Shown here in pieces: positions 35,646 to 45,684 of a stretch of DNA of 64,000 bases; position 1 is the stretch's first letter, and every line of letters starts with the position of its first letter. Where the stretch lies: NCBI GenBank assembly GCA_036391875.1, contig DASVZA010000023.1:22730-86729 (forward strand). Reading direction: 5' to 3'. This DNA comes from Parasulfuritortus sp036391875 (GTDB taxonomy: Bacteria > Pseudomonadota > Gammaproteobacteria > Burkholderiales > Thiobacillaceae). The position numbers and the translations under genes were made by a program. The notes under the pieces were generated by a model. That model was given only the letters and a program-made list of their open reading frames with translations. It searched no databases and was not told where the DNA came from.

Positions 35646-36544
35646 TCGGCCGCCTGGCGGTCCTCGGCGTCGGCCTGATCGGCGGTTCGGTCGGCCTGGC
35701 CCTGAAGCGGGCGGGCGCGGTCGGCCGGGTGATCGGCTACGGCCGCAACCGGGCCAATCTGGAGGAGGCTCTGGCGCTGGGCGCGATCGATGAGATCGCC
35801 GCCAGCCCCGAACAGGCCGTCCAGGGCGCCGATTGCGTCCTGCTGGCGATGCCGGTCGGTGGTATGGCCGAAACTTTCGGCCGCATCGCCCCGCATCTGG
35901 CCGACCACGCCGTGGTGACCGATGCCGGCAGCACCAAGCAGGACGTCATCGCCGCCGCCCGGCGCGGCCTGGGTGAGCGGATCGCCCAGTTCGTGCCCGG
36001 CCACCCCATCGCCGGTGCAGAGAAGAGCGGGGCGATGGCGGCGCTGGCCGATCTTTACGCCGGGCGCAACGTCATCCTGACGCCGTTGCCGGAAAACGTG
36101 CCGGCCACGGTCTCGGCCGTGGCGGCGCTGTGGCGGGCCTGCGACGCGCAGGTGCTGGAGATGGCGCCGGCCGAGCACGACCGCATCTTCGCAGCGGTCA
36201 GCCATCTGCCGCACCTCGCCGCCTTCGCCCTGGTCGACGAACTGGCTGCCAGGCCCGAGGCGGCCCTGTATTTCCGCCACGCCGGCAGCGGCTTCCGCGA
36301 CTTCACCCGCATCGCCGGCAGTTCACCGGAGATGTGGCGCGACATCGCGCTGGCCAATCGCGAAGCGCTGGTGGGCGAACTCGATGCCTATATCGCCCGC
36401 CTGTCCCATCTGCGCGACGCGCTCGCCGCCGGCGACGGCGCGAGCCTGTTCGAATCTTTCGTCCGGGCCAGTTCGGCACGCCGCGACTGGGCGCCGGCCG
36501 GGACGAACCATCTGGAAAACGAGGACGCGCAGACAGCGCCTTAG
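35642..36544 (+). CDS. tyrA: Prephenate dehydrogenase
   Basis: NAD(P)-dependent oxidation of prephenate to 4-hydroxyphenylpyruvate, or of arogenate to tyrosine. The 300-residue protein begins with its nucleotide-binding loop (VLGVGLIGGSVGLALKRAG) and has VPGHPIAGAEKSG and the C-terminal helical dimer domain (HLPHLAAFALVDELA). The start is GTG at 35642, overlapping the hisC stop (GTGA); no other start is possible before the Rossmann strand. Separate from aroA here, unlike the fused TyrA-AroA of some proteobacteria. Confidence 0.95.
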   Translation: MIGRLAVLGVGLIGGSVGLALKRAGAVGRVIGYGRNRANLEEALALGAIDEIAASPEQAVQGADCVLLAMPVGGMAETFGRIAPHLADHAVVTDAGSTKQDVIAAARRGLGERIAQFVPGHPIAGAEKSGAMAALADLYAGRNVILTPLPENVPATVSAVAALWRACDAQVLEMAPAEHDRIFAAVSHLPHLAAFALVDELAARPEAALYFRHAGSGFRDFTRIAGSSPEMWRDIALANREALVGELDAYIARLSHLRDALAAGDGASLFESFVRASSARRDWAPAGTNHLENEDAQTAP

Positions 36545-36576
36545 TCCGAGTTTCGAATTTTTTGGACAAACGACGA

Positions 36577-37872
36577 ATGACCACTGAATACATCGATCTG
36601 CCCGCGGCCAAGGGCGCGCGCGGCACCGTGCGCCTGCCCGGCTCGAAGAGCATCTCCAACCGCGTCCTGCTGCTGGCCGCGCTGGCCGAAGGCCCGACCG
36701 AGGTGAAGGCGCTGCTCGACTCCGACGACACCCGGGTAATGCTGGAAGCCTTGAAGCAACTGGGCGTGAACTGGCACCGGCACGAAGGCACCGACAATTA
36801 TCGGGTCGAAGGTATCGGCGGCGTGTTCCCCGTCAAGCAGGCCGAACTGTTCCTGGGCAACGCCGGCACCGCCTTCCGTTCCCTGACCGCGGCTTGTGCC
36901 CTGGCCGGCGGCGACTATGTCCTGAAAGGCGTGTCGCGCATGCACGAGCGGCCGATCGGGGATCTGGTCGATGCGCTCCGGCAGTTGGGTGCCCAGGTCG
37001 AATACCTGGGTAAAGAAGGCTTTCCGCCACTGAAGATGGCGCCGGCCTTGCTCGAGGAAGTGGCCGAGGTCATCGTCAAGGGCAACGTCTCCAGCCAGTA
37101 CCTGACCGGCATCCTGCTCGCAGCGCCGTTGCTCGGCCGCGAGGTGACGATCAAGGTCGACGGCGAACTGATCTCCAAGCCCTATGTCGAGATCACCCTC
37201 AACCTGATGAAGCGCTTCGGGGTCGAGGTGAAGCGGAACGGTTGGGAAAGCTTCGTCGTCCCCGCCGCCAAATACAAGAGCCCGGCCAGCATCGAGGTCG
37301 AGGGCGATGCCTCGTCGGCTTCCTACTTCCTCGCCGCCGGGGCGATCGGCCATGGCCAGGTGCGGGTCGAGGGTGTCGGCCGCAACAGCATCCAGGGCGA
37401 TGTCCGCTTTGCCGAGGCGCTTGCCCGCATGGGCGCGGAGATCGACTTCGGCCCGAACTGGATCCAGTGCCGGCTGGGTTGCGCCGACAAGCTGCATGCG
37501 CTCGAGCTCGATTGCAACCACATCCCCGATGCCGCAATGACCCTGGCCATCCTGGCCCTGTTCGCCGACGGCACCACGACGCTGAAGAACATCGCCTCCT
37601 GGCGGGTCAAGGAGACCGACCGGATCGCCGCCATGGCCACGGAGCTGCGCAAGGTGGGGGCCACGGTGGAGGAGGGCGCCGACTACATCAAGGTCACGCC
37701 GCCCGAGAAGCTGACGCCCAATGCGGTGATCGACACCTACGACGACCACCGCATGGCCATGTGCTTCTCCCTGGTCAGTCTGGGCGGGGTGCCGATCCGG
37801 ATCAACGATCCTGGTTGCACGGCCAAGACCTTTCCGGATTACTTCGAACGCTTCGCGAGGATCGCGCAATGA
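36577..37872 (+). CDS. aroA: 3-phosphoshikimate 1-carboxyvinyltransferase (EPSP synthase)
   Basis: Transfers enolpyruvate from PEP to shikimate 3-phosphate, the sixth step of the shikimate pathway. The 431-residue protein shows LPGSKSISNRVLLLAAL, LFLGNAGTAFRSLTA (class I type LGNAGTA), and WRVKETDRIAAMATELRKVG near the C-terminus. It starts 32 bases after tyrA and its stop overlaps the cmk start (ATGA). The order tyrA-aroA-cmk-rpsA is widely conserved in proteobacteria. Confidence 0.97.
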   Translation: MTTEYIDLPAAKGARGTVRLPGSKSISNRVLLLAALAEGPTEVKALLDSDDTRVMLEALKQLGVNWHRHEGTDNYRVEGIGGVFPVKQAELFLGNAGTAFRSLTAACALAGGDYVLKGVSRMHERPIGDLVDALRQLGAQVEYLGKEGFPPLKMAPALLEEVAEVIVKGNVSSQYLTGILLAAPLLGREVTIKVDGELISKPYVEITLNLMKRFGVEVKRNGWESFVVPAAKYKSPASIEVEGDASSASYFLAAGAIGHGQVRVEGVGRNSIQGDVRFAEALARMGAEIDFGPNWIQCRLGCADKLHALELDCNHIPDAAMTLAILALFADGTTTLKNIASWRVKETDRIAAMATELRKVGATVEEGADYIKVTPPEKLTPNAVIDTYDDHRMAMCFSLVSLGGVPIRINDPGCTAKTFPDYFERFARIAQ

Positions 37873-38534
37873 GTGCCGTGCCCGTCATTGCCATCGACGG
37901 CCCGTCCGCTTCGGGCAAGGGCACCGTCGCCGCCCTGGTCGCGAGGGAACTCGGGTTCCATTACCTGGACAGCGGCGCCATCTACCGGGTGACGGCCTAC
38001 GCCGCCCTGAACCGCGGCGTCGCTCTCGACGACGAGGCGGCCTTGGCCGGACTGGCACGCTGCCTCGACCTGCGCTTCGACGGCGTCGAGGTCTACCTGG
38101 ACGGTGAGCCGGTGGGCGACGCCATCCGTACCGAGGAGGCGGGTCGGGCGGCGTCGAAGATCGCCGCGCTGCCGGCCCTGCGTGCCGCGCTGCTGGAACT
38201 GCAGCGGGCCTTCCGCAAGGCGCCCGGCCTGGTCACCGACGGCCGAGACATGGGCTCGGTGGTGTTCCCCGACGCGACGGTCAAGGTGTTCCTCACCGCG
38301 ACGGCCGAGGAAAGGGCGAACAGGCGTTATAAGCAGTTGATCGAGAAAGGATTTGGTGCTAGTCTCCCTGCCCTTGTACAGGATTTGCGGGAACGCGACG
38401 CGCGCGACGCCGGCCGTGCTTCCGCCCCCCTGCGACAAGAGGCCGATGCCCATCTGCTGGAAACGACCGACATGACCATTGCCCAGGCTGTGGCTCAAGT
38501 CATCGGTTGGTACCGGGAGGCCGGCCAAGGTTGA
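37869..38534 (+). CDS. cmk: Cytidylate kinase
   Basis: Phosphorylates CMP and dCMP. The 221-residue protein has the P-loop AIDGPSASGKGTVAALVA, YLDSGAIYRVTAYAAL and LVTDGRDMGSVVFPDA. The stop codon lies in the left arm of a hairpin with a T-tract that leads into rpsA, so read-through into rpsA may be limited. Translation is coupled to aroA by the four-base overlap. Confidence 0.96.
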   Translation: MSAVPVIAIDGPSASGKGTVAALVARELGFHYLDSGAIYRVTAYAALNRGVALDDEAALAGLARCLDLRFDGVEVYLDGEPVGDAIRTEEAGRAASKIAALPALRAALLELQRAFRKAPGLVTDGRDMGSVVFPDATVKVFLTATAEERANRRYKQLIEKGFGASLPALVQDLRERDARDAGRASAPLRQEADAHLLETTDMTIAQAVAQVIGWYREAGQG

Positions 38535-38557
38535 ACCCGTTTGGGTTCTCGTTTTTT
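38533..38557 (+). terminator. Intrinsic terminator or attenuator between cmk and rpsA
   Basis: GAACCC (38533-38538) and GGGTTC (38543-38548) form a perfect stem with a GTTT loop, followed after three bases by six T (38552-38557). A second small hairpin (ACCCC/GGGGT, 38563-38576) lies just downstream. It is the classic form of a Rho-independent terminator and lies in the 84-base leader of rpsA, so rpsA probably also has its own promoter, or the hairpin attenuates read-through. Confidence 0.7.
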
Positions 38558-38618
38558 AACCAACCCCGTCCGGGGTGTGCAACGAATGCGCGACCCGGAA
38601 GTTAACTAGGTTTTTTTC

Positions 38619-40334
<1,716 letters not shown>

Positions 40335-40355
40335 TTGGTTCTGGATTTTTCAGGG

Positions 40356-40640
40356 ATGACTAAGTCGGAGCTGATCAACCGGCTGGCCGAGCGCAACCCG
40401 CATCTAGTCGCTGCGGATGCCGAGCTGGCGGTCAAGACCATCCTCGACGCCATGGTGCAGAACCTGGTGGAAGGGAATCGTATCGAAATCCGGGGTTTCG
40501 GAAGTTTCAGTCTGAACTTCCGCCCACCCCGGGTCGGTCGCAATCCCAAGACCGGAGAAAAGGTGACGGTATCGGGCAAGTACGTACCCCACTTCAAGGC
40601 CGGCAAGGAATTGCGCGACCGGGTCGACTTCAAAGACTAA
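40356..40640 (+). CDS. ihfB: Integration host factor beta subunit
   Basis: Forms with IhfA a DNA-bending heterodimer used in recombination, replication and sigma-54 promoters. The 94-residue protein starts MTKSELINRLAERNPHL and has the DNA-binding arm GRNPKTGEKVTVSGKYVPHF, the IhfB-type sequence. ATG 40356 is preferred to an in-frame upstream start at 40335 because homologues begin with MTKSEL. The rpsA-ihfB order is conserved. A strong terminator follows 23 bases after the stop codon. Confidence 0.96.
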   Translation: MTKSELINRLAERNPHLVAADAELAVKTILDAMVQNLVEGNRIEIRGFGSFSLNFRPPRVGRNPKTGEKVTVSGKYVPHFKAGKELRDRVDFKD

Positions 40641-40663
40641 TCTGCTACATGCGCTTAATCGGT

Positions 40664-40697
40664 CGGTACCGGGCAACCGGTGCCGCTTAATTTTTTT
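40664..40697 (+). terminator. Rho-independent terminator after ihfB
   Basis: CGGTACCGG (40664-40672), GCAA tetraloop, CCGGTGCCG (40677-40685): a 9-bp stem with one wobble pair, followed by CTTAA and a run of seven T (40691-40697). This is the clearest intrinsic terminator in the window. It ends the serC to ihfB run, so lapA-lapB-pyrF should have its own promoter in the remaining 46 bases. Confidence 0.88.
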
Positions 40698-40743
40698 CTG
40701 GGCGGGGAGTTACAATTGCCCTGTTCCCCGAATCGAGCCCCCC

Positions 40744-41001
40744 GTGCGTTTACTGGCGCTGTTCCTCAAAGCTTTTCTGTTCCTGCTGTTGCTCGGGCTG
40801 GCGGCCAAGAACAGCGAGCCGGTCAGCGTGCGTTATCTGATGGGTCTGGAATGGCAGGCACCGCTTTCCCTGGTGCTGCTGGTCGCGTTCGCATTGGGCG
40901 TGCTGCTCGGCCTGTTCGGCTGCTCGCGCCACCTGTTCAAGTACCGGCGCGAACTGTCCCGGCTACGGGCGGAAACAAACAAAGAAGCCAACAAGGCCTA
41001 A
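40744..41001 (+). CDS. lapA: LapA-family inner-membrane protein
   Basis: LapA works beside LapB in control of lipopolysaccharide assembly. The 85-residue protein has two membrane helices (LFLKAFLFLLLLGLAAKN and LSLVLLVAFALGVLLGLFG) and a basic, coiled C-terminus (RRELSRLRAETNKEANKA). The start is GTG 40744. It is followed by lapB after 24 bases, the usual pair. Confidence 0.9.
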   Translation: MRLLALFLKAFLFLLLLGLAAKNSEPVSVRYLMGLEWQAPLSLVLLVAFALGVLLGLFGCSRHLFKYRRELSRLRAETNKEANKA

Positions 41002-41025
41002 CCGGCCGACCGGACCGATAAAGTT

Positions 41026-42183
41026 ATGGAATTCGAAACCTGGCAACTCCTGGTAATCCCTTTATTTTTCGCCATGGGCTGGCTGGCCGCGCGGGTCGAT
41101 ATCCGCCAGGTGGTCAAGGAATCCCGCACCGTGCCGACCTCCTATTTCCGGGGCCTCAATTATCTGCTCAACGAGCAGCCCGACCAGGCCATCGAGGCCT
41201 TCCTCGAGGTGGCCCGGCTCGACCCCGATACGCTGGAATTGCATTTCGCCCTCGGAGCTCTGTTCCGCAGGCGGGGCGAATTGGACCGCGCCATCCGCAT
41301 CCACCAGAACCTGGTCGACCGCAGCGACCTGAAACAGGAGCAGCGGCTGAAGGCGTTGTACGAACTGGGTCAGGACTTCCTCAAGGCCGGCCTGCTCGAC
41401 CGGGCCGAGGACATCTTCAAGCGCCTGGAGGGCGGAGGCCATGCCCCGGACGCGGTGCGCAACCTGCTCGACATCTATGTCCTGGAGAAGGATTGGCAAC
41501 AGGCCATCGTCACCGCCCAGCGTCTGGAAAAGTTGGGCAGCCCCTGCCAGAAGGCGGATACGGCCCACTATTACTGCGAATTGGCGCTGGACGACATGCT
41601 GCGCAAGGACACCGATGCCGCGCGCCGTCACCTGGATGCGGCGATGGAGATCAACCGCAGGGCCGTGAGGGCCAGCCAACTGCACGGCGATCTGGCGGCC
41701 CAGGCCGGCGACGACGAGGCTGCGATCGCCCACTGGCGCCGGATCGAACAGCAGAACGTGGTCTACCTGCCGATCGTGGCCGAACGCCTGCTCAAGGCCT
41801 ATCAGCGTCTGGGGCGGACGGGGGAGGGGATCGATCTTCTGAAAAGCTACCTGGACCGCCAGCCCAGTGCCGACCTGTTCCATATCCTGTTCAATGCGGT
41901 GGCGGAGCATCAGGGCTGGCAGGCCGCCGAGGCCCTGGCCGCCGAGGCGCTCAAGCAGCAGCCCGGCTTGCGGGTGCTGGACGATTATCTACAGGCCCGC
42001 ACAGCCGGGACGGGTTCCGACCTGGAAATCCGCATGACTCAGGACCTCGTGCATCGCCAGGTCAGCCGGGTCTCGTATTACCAGTGCGGCCATTGCGGTT
42101 TCAAGGCGCGCCAGTTCTTCTGGCAATGCCCGGCCTGTGCCGCCTGGGAAGGCATTCCGCCGGAAAGGAAAGAAAGTGAATAG
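41026..42183 (+). CDS. lapB: LapB (YciM) lipopolysaccharide assembly protein
   Basis: LapB is a membrane-anchored TPR protein that in E. coli controls FtsH-dependent degradation of LpxC and so balances lipopolysaccharide synthesis. The 385-residue protein has an N-terminal anchor (WQLLVIPLFFAMGWLAARV), several TPRs (LEVARLDPDTLELHFALG, YELGQDFLKAGLLDRA) and a C-terminal rubredoxin-like metal site with two Cys-x2-Cys pairs (QCGHCGFK and QCPACAAW). All four cysteines are present. It overlaps pyrF by eight bases. Confidence 0.95.
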   Translation: MEFETWQLLVIPLFFAMGWLAARVDIRQVVKESRTVPTSYFRGLNYLLNEQPDQAIEAFLEVARLDPDTLELHFALGALFRRRGELDRAIRIHQNLVDRSDLKQEQRLKALYELGQDFLKAGLLDRAEDIFKRLEGGGHAPDAVRNLLDIYVLEKDWQQAIVTAQRLEKLGSPCQKADTAHYYCELALDDMLRKDTDAARRHLDAAMEINRRAVRASQLHGDLAAQAGDDEAAIAHWRRIEQQNVVYLPIVAERLLKAYQRLGRTGEGIDLLKSYLDRQPSADLFHILFNAVAEHQGWQAAEALAAEALKQQPGLRVLDDYLQARTAGTGSDLEIRMTQDLVHRQVSRVSYYQCGHCGFKARQFFWQCPACAAWEGIPPERKESE

Positions 42184-42904
42184 CGCATCCGCCCCGGATC
42201 CACGGGTCATCGTCGCCCTCGATTTCCCCGACGCCGGCCAGGCACTGGCCTTGGTCGAGCGGCTCGATCCGGCGTCGTGCAAGCTCAAGGTCGGCAAGGA
42301 ACTGTTCGTCCGGGCTGGCCCGGCCCTGGTCGAAGAGCTGGCCGCCCGCGGCTTCCGGGTCTTTCTCGACCTGAAGTTCCACGACATCCCCAATACCGTC
42401 GCCCAGGCCTGCCGGGCTGCGGCCGATCTCGGCGTCTGGATGGTCAATGTCCACGCCTCGGGCGGCCTGAAGATGATGCGAGCTGCGCGCGAGGCGGTCG
42501 ACCAATGCGCGGCGCCGCCCAAGCTGATCGCGGTCACGGTGCTGACCAGCATGAGCGGCGACGACCTGCGCCAGATCGGGCTCGAGGTCGAGCCGGCGGT
42601 CCAGGTGTCCCGCCTGGCGGCCCTGGCGAAACTGGCCGGCATGGACGGCGTGGTCTGTTCGGCCCAGGAAGCGACCCTGCTGCGCCGGGAGATCGGCCGC
42701 GATTTCCTTCTGGTCACGCCCGGCATCCGGCCGGCCGGCAGCGAGGTGGGCGACCAGAGCCGCATCCTCACGCCGGCAAAAGCGATCGAAGCCGGTGCCG
42801 ATTATCTGGTCGTGGGGCGGCCCATCACCCAGGCCGACGACCCCATCGCCGCGCTGCAGCGGATCAATGCTGAAATCCTGACTACTTTGGATGTGAAATC
42901 ATGA
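42176..42904 (+). CDS. pyrF: Orotidine 5'-phosphate decarboxylase
   Basis: Decarboxylates OMP to UMP, the last step of pyrimidine synthesis. The 242-residue protein has VIVALDFPDAGQAL, the catalytic DLKFHDIPNTVAQA (D-x-K-x2-D), VVCSAQEA, and VTPGIRPAGSEVGDQSR for phosphate binding. The start is GTG 42176, inside the end of lapB, with AAGGAAAG upstream. Its stop overlaps the ATG of the first ugd gene (ATGA), unusual since ugd is not normally part of this operon. Confidence 0.95.
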   Translation: MNSASAPDPRVIVALDFPDAGQALALVERLDPASCKLKVGKELFVRAGPALVEELAARGFRVFLDLKFHDIPNTVAQACRAAADLGVWMVNVHASGGLKMMRAAREAVDQCAAPPKLIAVTVLTSMSGDDLRQIGLEVEPAVQVSRLAALAKLAGMDGVVCSAQEATLLRREIGRDFLLVTPGIRPAGSEVGDQSRILTPAKAIEAGADYLVVGRPITQADDPIAALQRINAEILTTLDVKS

Positions 42905-44067
42905 AGATCGCCATTGCCGGCACCGGCTACGTCGGCCTGTCCAACGCCATCCTGCTGGCCCAGCACAACGAAGTCGTGGCGCTCGACATCGTGCCGGAGA
43001 AGGTCGAGATGCTGAACCGGAAGGAGTCGCCCATCGTCGACACCGAGATAGAGGATTATCTCCGGCACAAGCCGCTCGACTTTCGTGCCACACTGGACAA
43101 ACGCGACGCCTACGAGGGCGCGGACTACGTGGTGATCGCCACGCCGACCGATTACGACACCGAGACCAACTACTTCAACACGCGCTCCGTGGAAGCGGTG
43201 ATCCAGGACGTCATGGCGATCAACCCGGACGCGGTGATGATCATCAAGTCGACCGTGCCGGTCGGCTACACGGCCAAGGTCAAGGCCCAATTCCATTGCG
43301 ACAACCTGATCTTCTCGCCCGAGTTCCTGCGCGAAGGCAAGGCGCTGTACGACAACCTCTATCCCTCGCGCATCGTCATCGGCGAGCGCTCCAAGCGGGC
43401 CGAGGTGTTCGCCGAGCTGCTCAAGCAGGGGGCGCTCAAGGAAGACATCCCGGTGCTGTTCACCGACTCGACCGAGGCCGAGGCGATCAAGCTGTTCGCC
43501 AACACCTACCTGGCGATGCGGGTGGCCTACTTCAACGAACTCGACACCTATGCCGCCACCCACGGCCTGGACACCAAGCAGATCATCGACGGCGTCTGCC
43601 TCGATCCGCGCATCGGCAGCCACTACAACAATCCGTCGTTCGGCTATGGCGGCTACTGCCTGCCGAAGGACACCAAGCAGCTCCTGGCCAACTACCGCGA
43701 GGTGCCGCAGAACCTGATCCACGCCATCGTCGAGTCGAACACCACGCGCAAGGATTTCGTAGCCGACAGCATCATCCGGAAGCAGCCGAAGGTGGTGGGG
43801 GTGTACCGGCTGATCATGAAGAGCGGCTCGGACAACTTCCGGGCGTCGAGCATCCAGGGCATCATGAAGCGGATCAAGGCCAAGGGCATCGAGGTGATCG
43901 TCTACGAGCCGGTGCTGAAGGAGGCCGAGTTCTTCAAGTCGCGGGTGGTCAACGACCTGGCGCAGTTCAAGCGGGAAGCCGACGTCATCGTCGCCAACCG
44001 GATCACGGACGAGATCCGCGACGTGGTGGACAAGGTCTACAGCCGCGATCTGTTCGGGAAGGATTGA
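42901..44067 (+). CDS. ugd: UDP-glucose 6-dehydrogenase, copy 1
   Basis: Oxidises UDP-glucose to UDP-glucuronate with NAD in two steps. The 388-residue protein has the Rossmann loop AIAGTGYVGLS, SPEFLREGKALYDNLYPSR, and the catalytic cysteine in FGYGGYCLPKDTKQL. This short Ugd form is the one found in many polysaccharide loci. It overlaps pyrF by four bases and precedes cysM by six, so it sits within a housekeeping operon. A second copy at 58140-59306 differs at only about 23 of 388 residues. The product could feed UDP-glucuronate or galacturonate into envelope polymers. Confidence 0.94.
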   Translation: MKIAIAGTGYVGLSNAILLAQHNEVVALDIVPEKVEMLNRKESPIVDTEIEDYLRHKPLDFRATLDKRDAYEGADYVVIATPTDYDTETNYFNTRSVEAVIQDVMAINPDAVMIIKSTVPVGYTAKVKAQFHCDNLIFSPEFLREGKALYDNLYPSRIVIGERSKRAEVFAELLKQGALKEDIPVLFTDSTEAEAIKLFANTYLAMRVAYFNELDTYAATHGLDTKQIIDGVCLDPRIGSHYNNPSFGYGGYCLPKDTKQLLANYREVPQNLIHAIVESNTTRKDFVADSIIRKQPKVVGVYRLIMKSGSDNFRASSIQGIMKRIKAKGIEVIVYEPVLKEAEFFKSRVVNDLAQFKREADVIVANRITDEIRDVVDKVYSRDLFGKD

Positions 44068-44073
44068 GGAGCC

Positions 44074-44961
44074 ATGTTCAAAACGATCGAAGACTTCGTC
44101 GGCAACACCCCGCTGGTGCGCCTGAAGCGCCTGCCGGGCGAGACCAGCAACGTCATCCTGGCCAAGCTGGAGGGCAACAACCCGGCCGGCTCGGTCAAGG
44201 ACCGGCCGGCCCTGTCGATGATCGCCAAGGCCGAGGCGCGGGGCGAGATCAAGCCGGGCGACACCCTGATCGAGGCCACCTCGGGCAATACCGGCATCGC
44301 CCTGGCCATGGCCGCTTCGATGAAGGGCTACCGCATGATCCTGATCATGCCGGAACACCTCTCGGTCGAACGGCGCCAGACCATGCGGGCATTCGGCGCC
44401 GAGCTGCTGCTGACGCCCAAGGAGGGCGGCATGGAGGCCGCGCGCGATCTGGCCGACAAGCTGGTCGCCGAAGGCAAGGGCGTCATGCTCGACCAGTTCT
44501 CCAATCCGGACAACCCGGCTGCCCACTACGAGACGACCGGCCCTGAGATCTGGCGCGACACCGCAGGCAAGATCACCCATTTCGTCTCCAGCATGGGTAC
44601 CACCGGCACCATCATGGGCTGCTCGCGCTACCTCAAGGAAATGAACCCGGACATCCAGATCGTCGGCGTGCAGCCGGAAGAGGGCGCCCAGATCCCGGGC
44701 ATCCGCAAATGGCCGGCGGAATACCTGCCCAGCATCTGCGATTTCGAGCGTATCGACCGGATGATCTACGTCGGCCAGGCCGCTGCCGAGGAAACCACCC
44801 GTCGCTTGGCGCGCGAGGAGGGCATCTTCGCCGGCATCTCGTCGGGTGGCGCCATGTGGGCCGCGCTTCAGTTGTCGAAGGAAGTGGAGAACGCGGTCAT
44901 CGTCTCCATCATTTGCGACCGGGGCGACCGTTACCTGTCGACCGGCGTGTTCCCGGCCTGA
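44074..44961 (+). CDS. cysM: Cysteine synthase B (O-acetylserine sulfhydrylase)
   Basis: A PLP enzyme joining O-acetylserine (or, in CysM enzymes, O-phosphoserine) with sulfide or thiosulfate to make cysteine. The 295-residue protein has FVGNTPLVRLKRL, the PLP lysine in NPAGSVKDRPAL, phosphate-binding SGNTGIALAMAA, and MGTTGTIMGCSRYLKE. Its short length and the GCSRYLKEMNPDIQIVGVQP segment fit CysM rather than CysK. It follows ugd by six bases. Confidence 0.94.
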   Translation: MFKTIEDFVGNTPLVRLKRLPGETSNVILAKLEGNNPAGSVKDRPALSMIAKAEARGEIKPGDTLIEATSGNTGIALAMAASMKGYRMILIMPEHLSVERRQTMRAFGAELLLTPKEGGMEAARDLADKLVAEGKGVMLDQFSNPDNPAAHYETTGPEIWRDTAGKITHFVSSMGTTGTIMGCSRYLKEMNPDIQIVGVQPEEGAQIPGIRKWPAEYLPSICDFERIDRMIYVGQAAAEETTRRLAREEGIFAGISSGGAMWAALQLSKEVENAVIVSIICDRGDRYLSTGVFPA

Positions 44962-45014
44962 GCCAGCCGGCCCAGGCGGTAATCAGCCCGTAATCAAGGA
45001 ATGCTGGTTTTACC

Positions 45015-45082
45015 CGTCATACCCGTGAAAACGGGTATCCAGCCTTTTATTTCACTGGGCTCCCGCCTGCGCGGGAGCGACG
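45015..45082. repeat. Composite REP-like element with two perfect hairpins
   Basis: CGTC (45015-45018), hairpin ATACCCGT-GAAA-ACGGGTAT (45019-45038), CCAG...CTGG (45039-45058), hairpin GCTCCCGC-CTGC-GCGGGAGC (45059-45078), GACG (45079-45082). The two outer ends and the inner CCAG/CTGG also pair, so the whole could fold into a four-way junction. The two halves are inverted copies of one unit (CGTC, stem, CCAG), differing by paired changes in the stems. It lies between convergent cysM and a lipoprotein gene and may terminate both. Confidence 0.78.
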
Positions 45083-45090
45083 AAAAAGCG

Positions 45091-45558
45091 TCAATAAAGT
45101 TCGGCGCGGGTGCTGGACGGACCCTGGATGATCTTGATCCGGTCGCCGCGCAAGATCGGGTTCTTCTCGTCCTGCTCCTGGACCAGGGCCTGGACCTCGT
45201 TGCTGCCGTCCAGGCGGTAGGTGATTTCGACGCCTTTCTTGGTGTTGACGCCTTTTTCGACTTCGTGGCCGATGATGCCGCCGACCACCGCGCCGGCGAT
45301 GCCGCCCAGGATGTCGCCCTTGTCGCCGGTGCCGCCTGCCGCGACGCCGCCGGCGACGGCGCCGATGGCGGTGCCGGTGCCGGTGTTGCGGTTGGCGATC
45401 TCGACCGGCCTGACGTCGAGCACGGTGGCAAAGCGGATGTGCATCACCTGCTGGGTCTGGTAGCCCTGGTAGACATCGGCTTTGCGACTGGTTGCGCATC
45501 CACCCAGGCCGATTAGGGCGAGGGCAGCGACAAAAATGAATCCGGAGTATGTTTTCAT
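45091..45558 (-). CDS. Glycine-zipper outer-membrane lipoprotein (SlyB/17-kDa type)
   Basis: A 155-residue lipoprotein with signal MKTYSGFIFVAALALIGLGG and lipobox GLGGC. The middle has an uninterrupted glycine-zipper region (AIGAVAGGVAAGGTGDKGD, GGIAGAVVGGIIGHEVEKG), followed by a basic/beta C-terminus (VEITYRLDGSNEVQALVQE, RGDRIKII). This is the pattern of SlyB/PcP-type outer-membrane lipoproteins, whose role is envelope stability under stress. ATG 45558 is the only start giving the signal peptide directly. It is divergent from the TPR/membrane protein gene 126 bases away. Confidence 0.9.
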   Translation of the reverse strand: MKTYSGFIFVAALALIGLGGCATSRKADVYQGYQTQQVMHIRFATVLDVRPVEIANRNTGTGTAIGAVAGGVAAGGTGDKGDILGGIAGAVVGGIIGHEVEKGVNTKKGVEITYRLDGSNEVQALVQEQDEKNPILRGDRIKIIQGPSSTRAELY

Positions 45559-45684
45559 AGAAATTCCAGTTTGTAATATAAATTTCATATCGGCCTGTGA
45601 CATTGTCAGCTTAGCAATGATTCCCGGAACTTGTCGGGAAGCGCACTCATCCAATCCGCTATCGTCAACTGCAAGGAAGTCATC

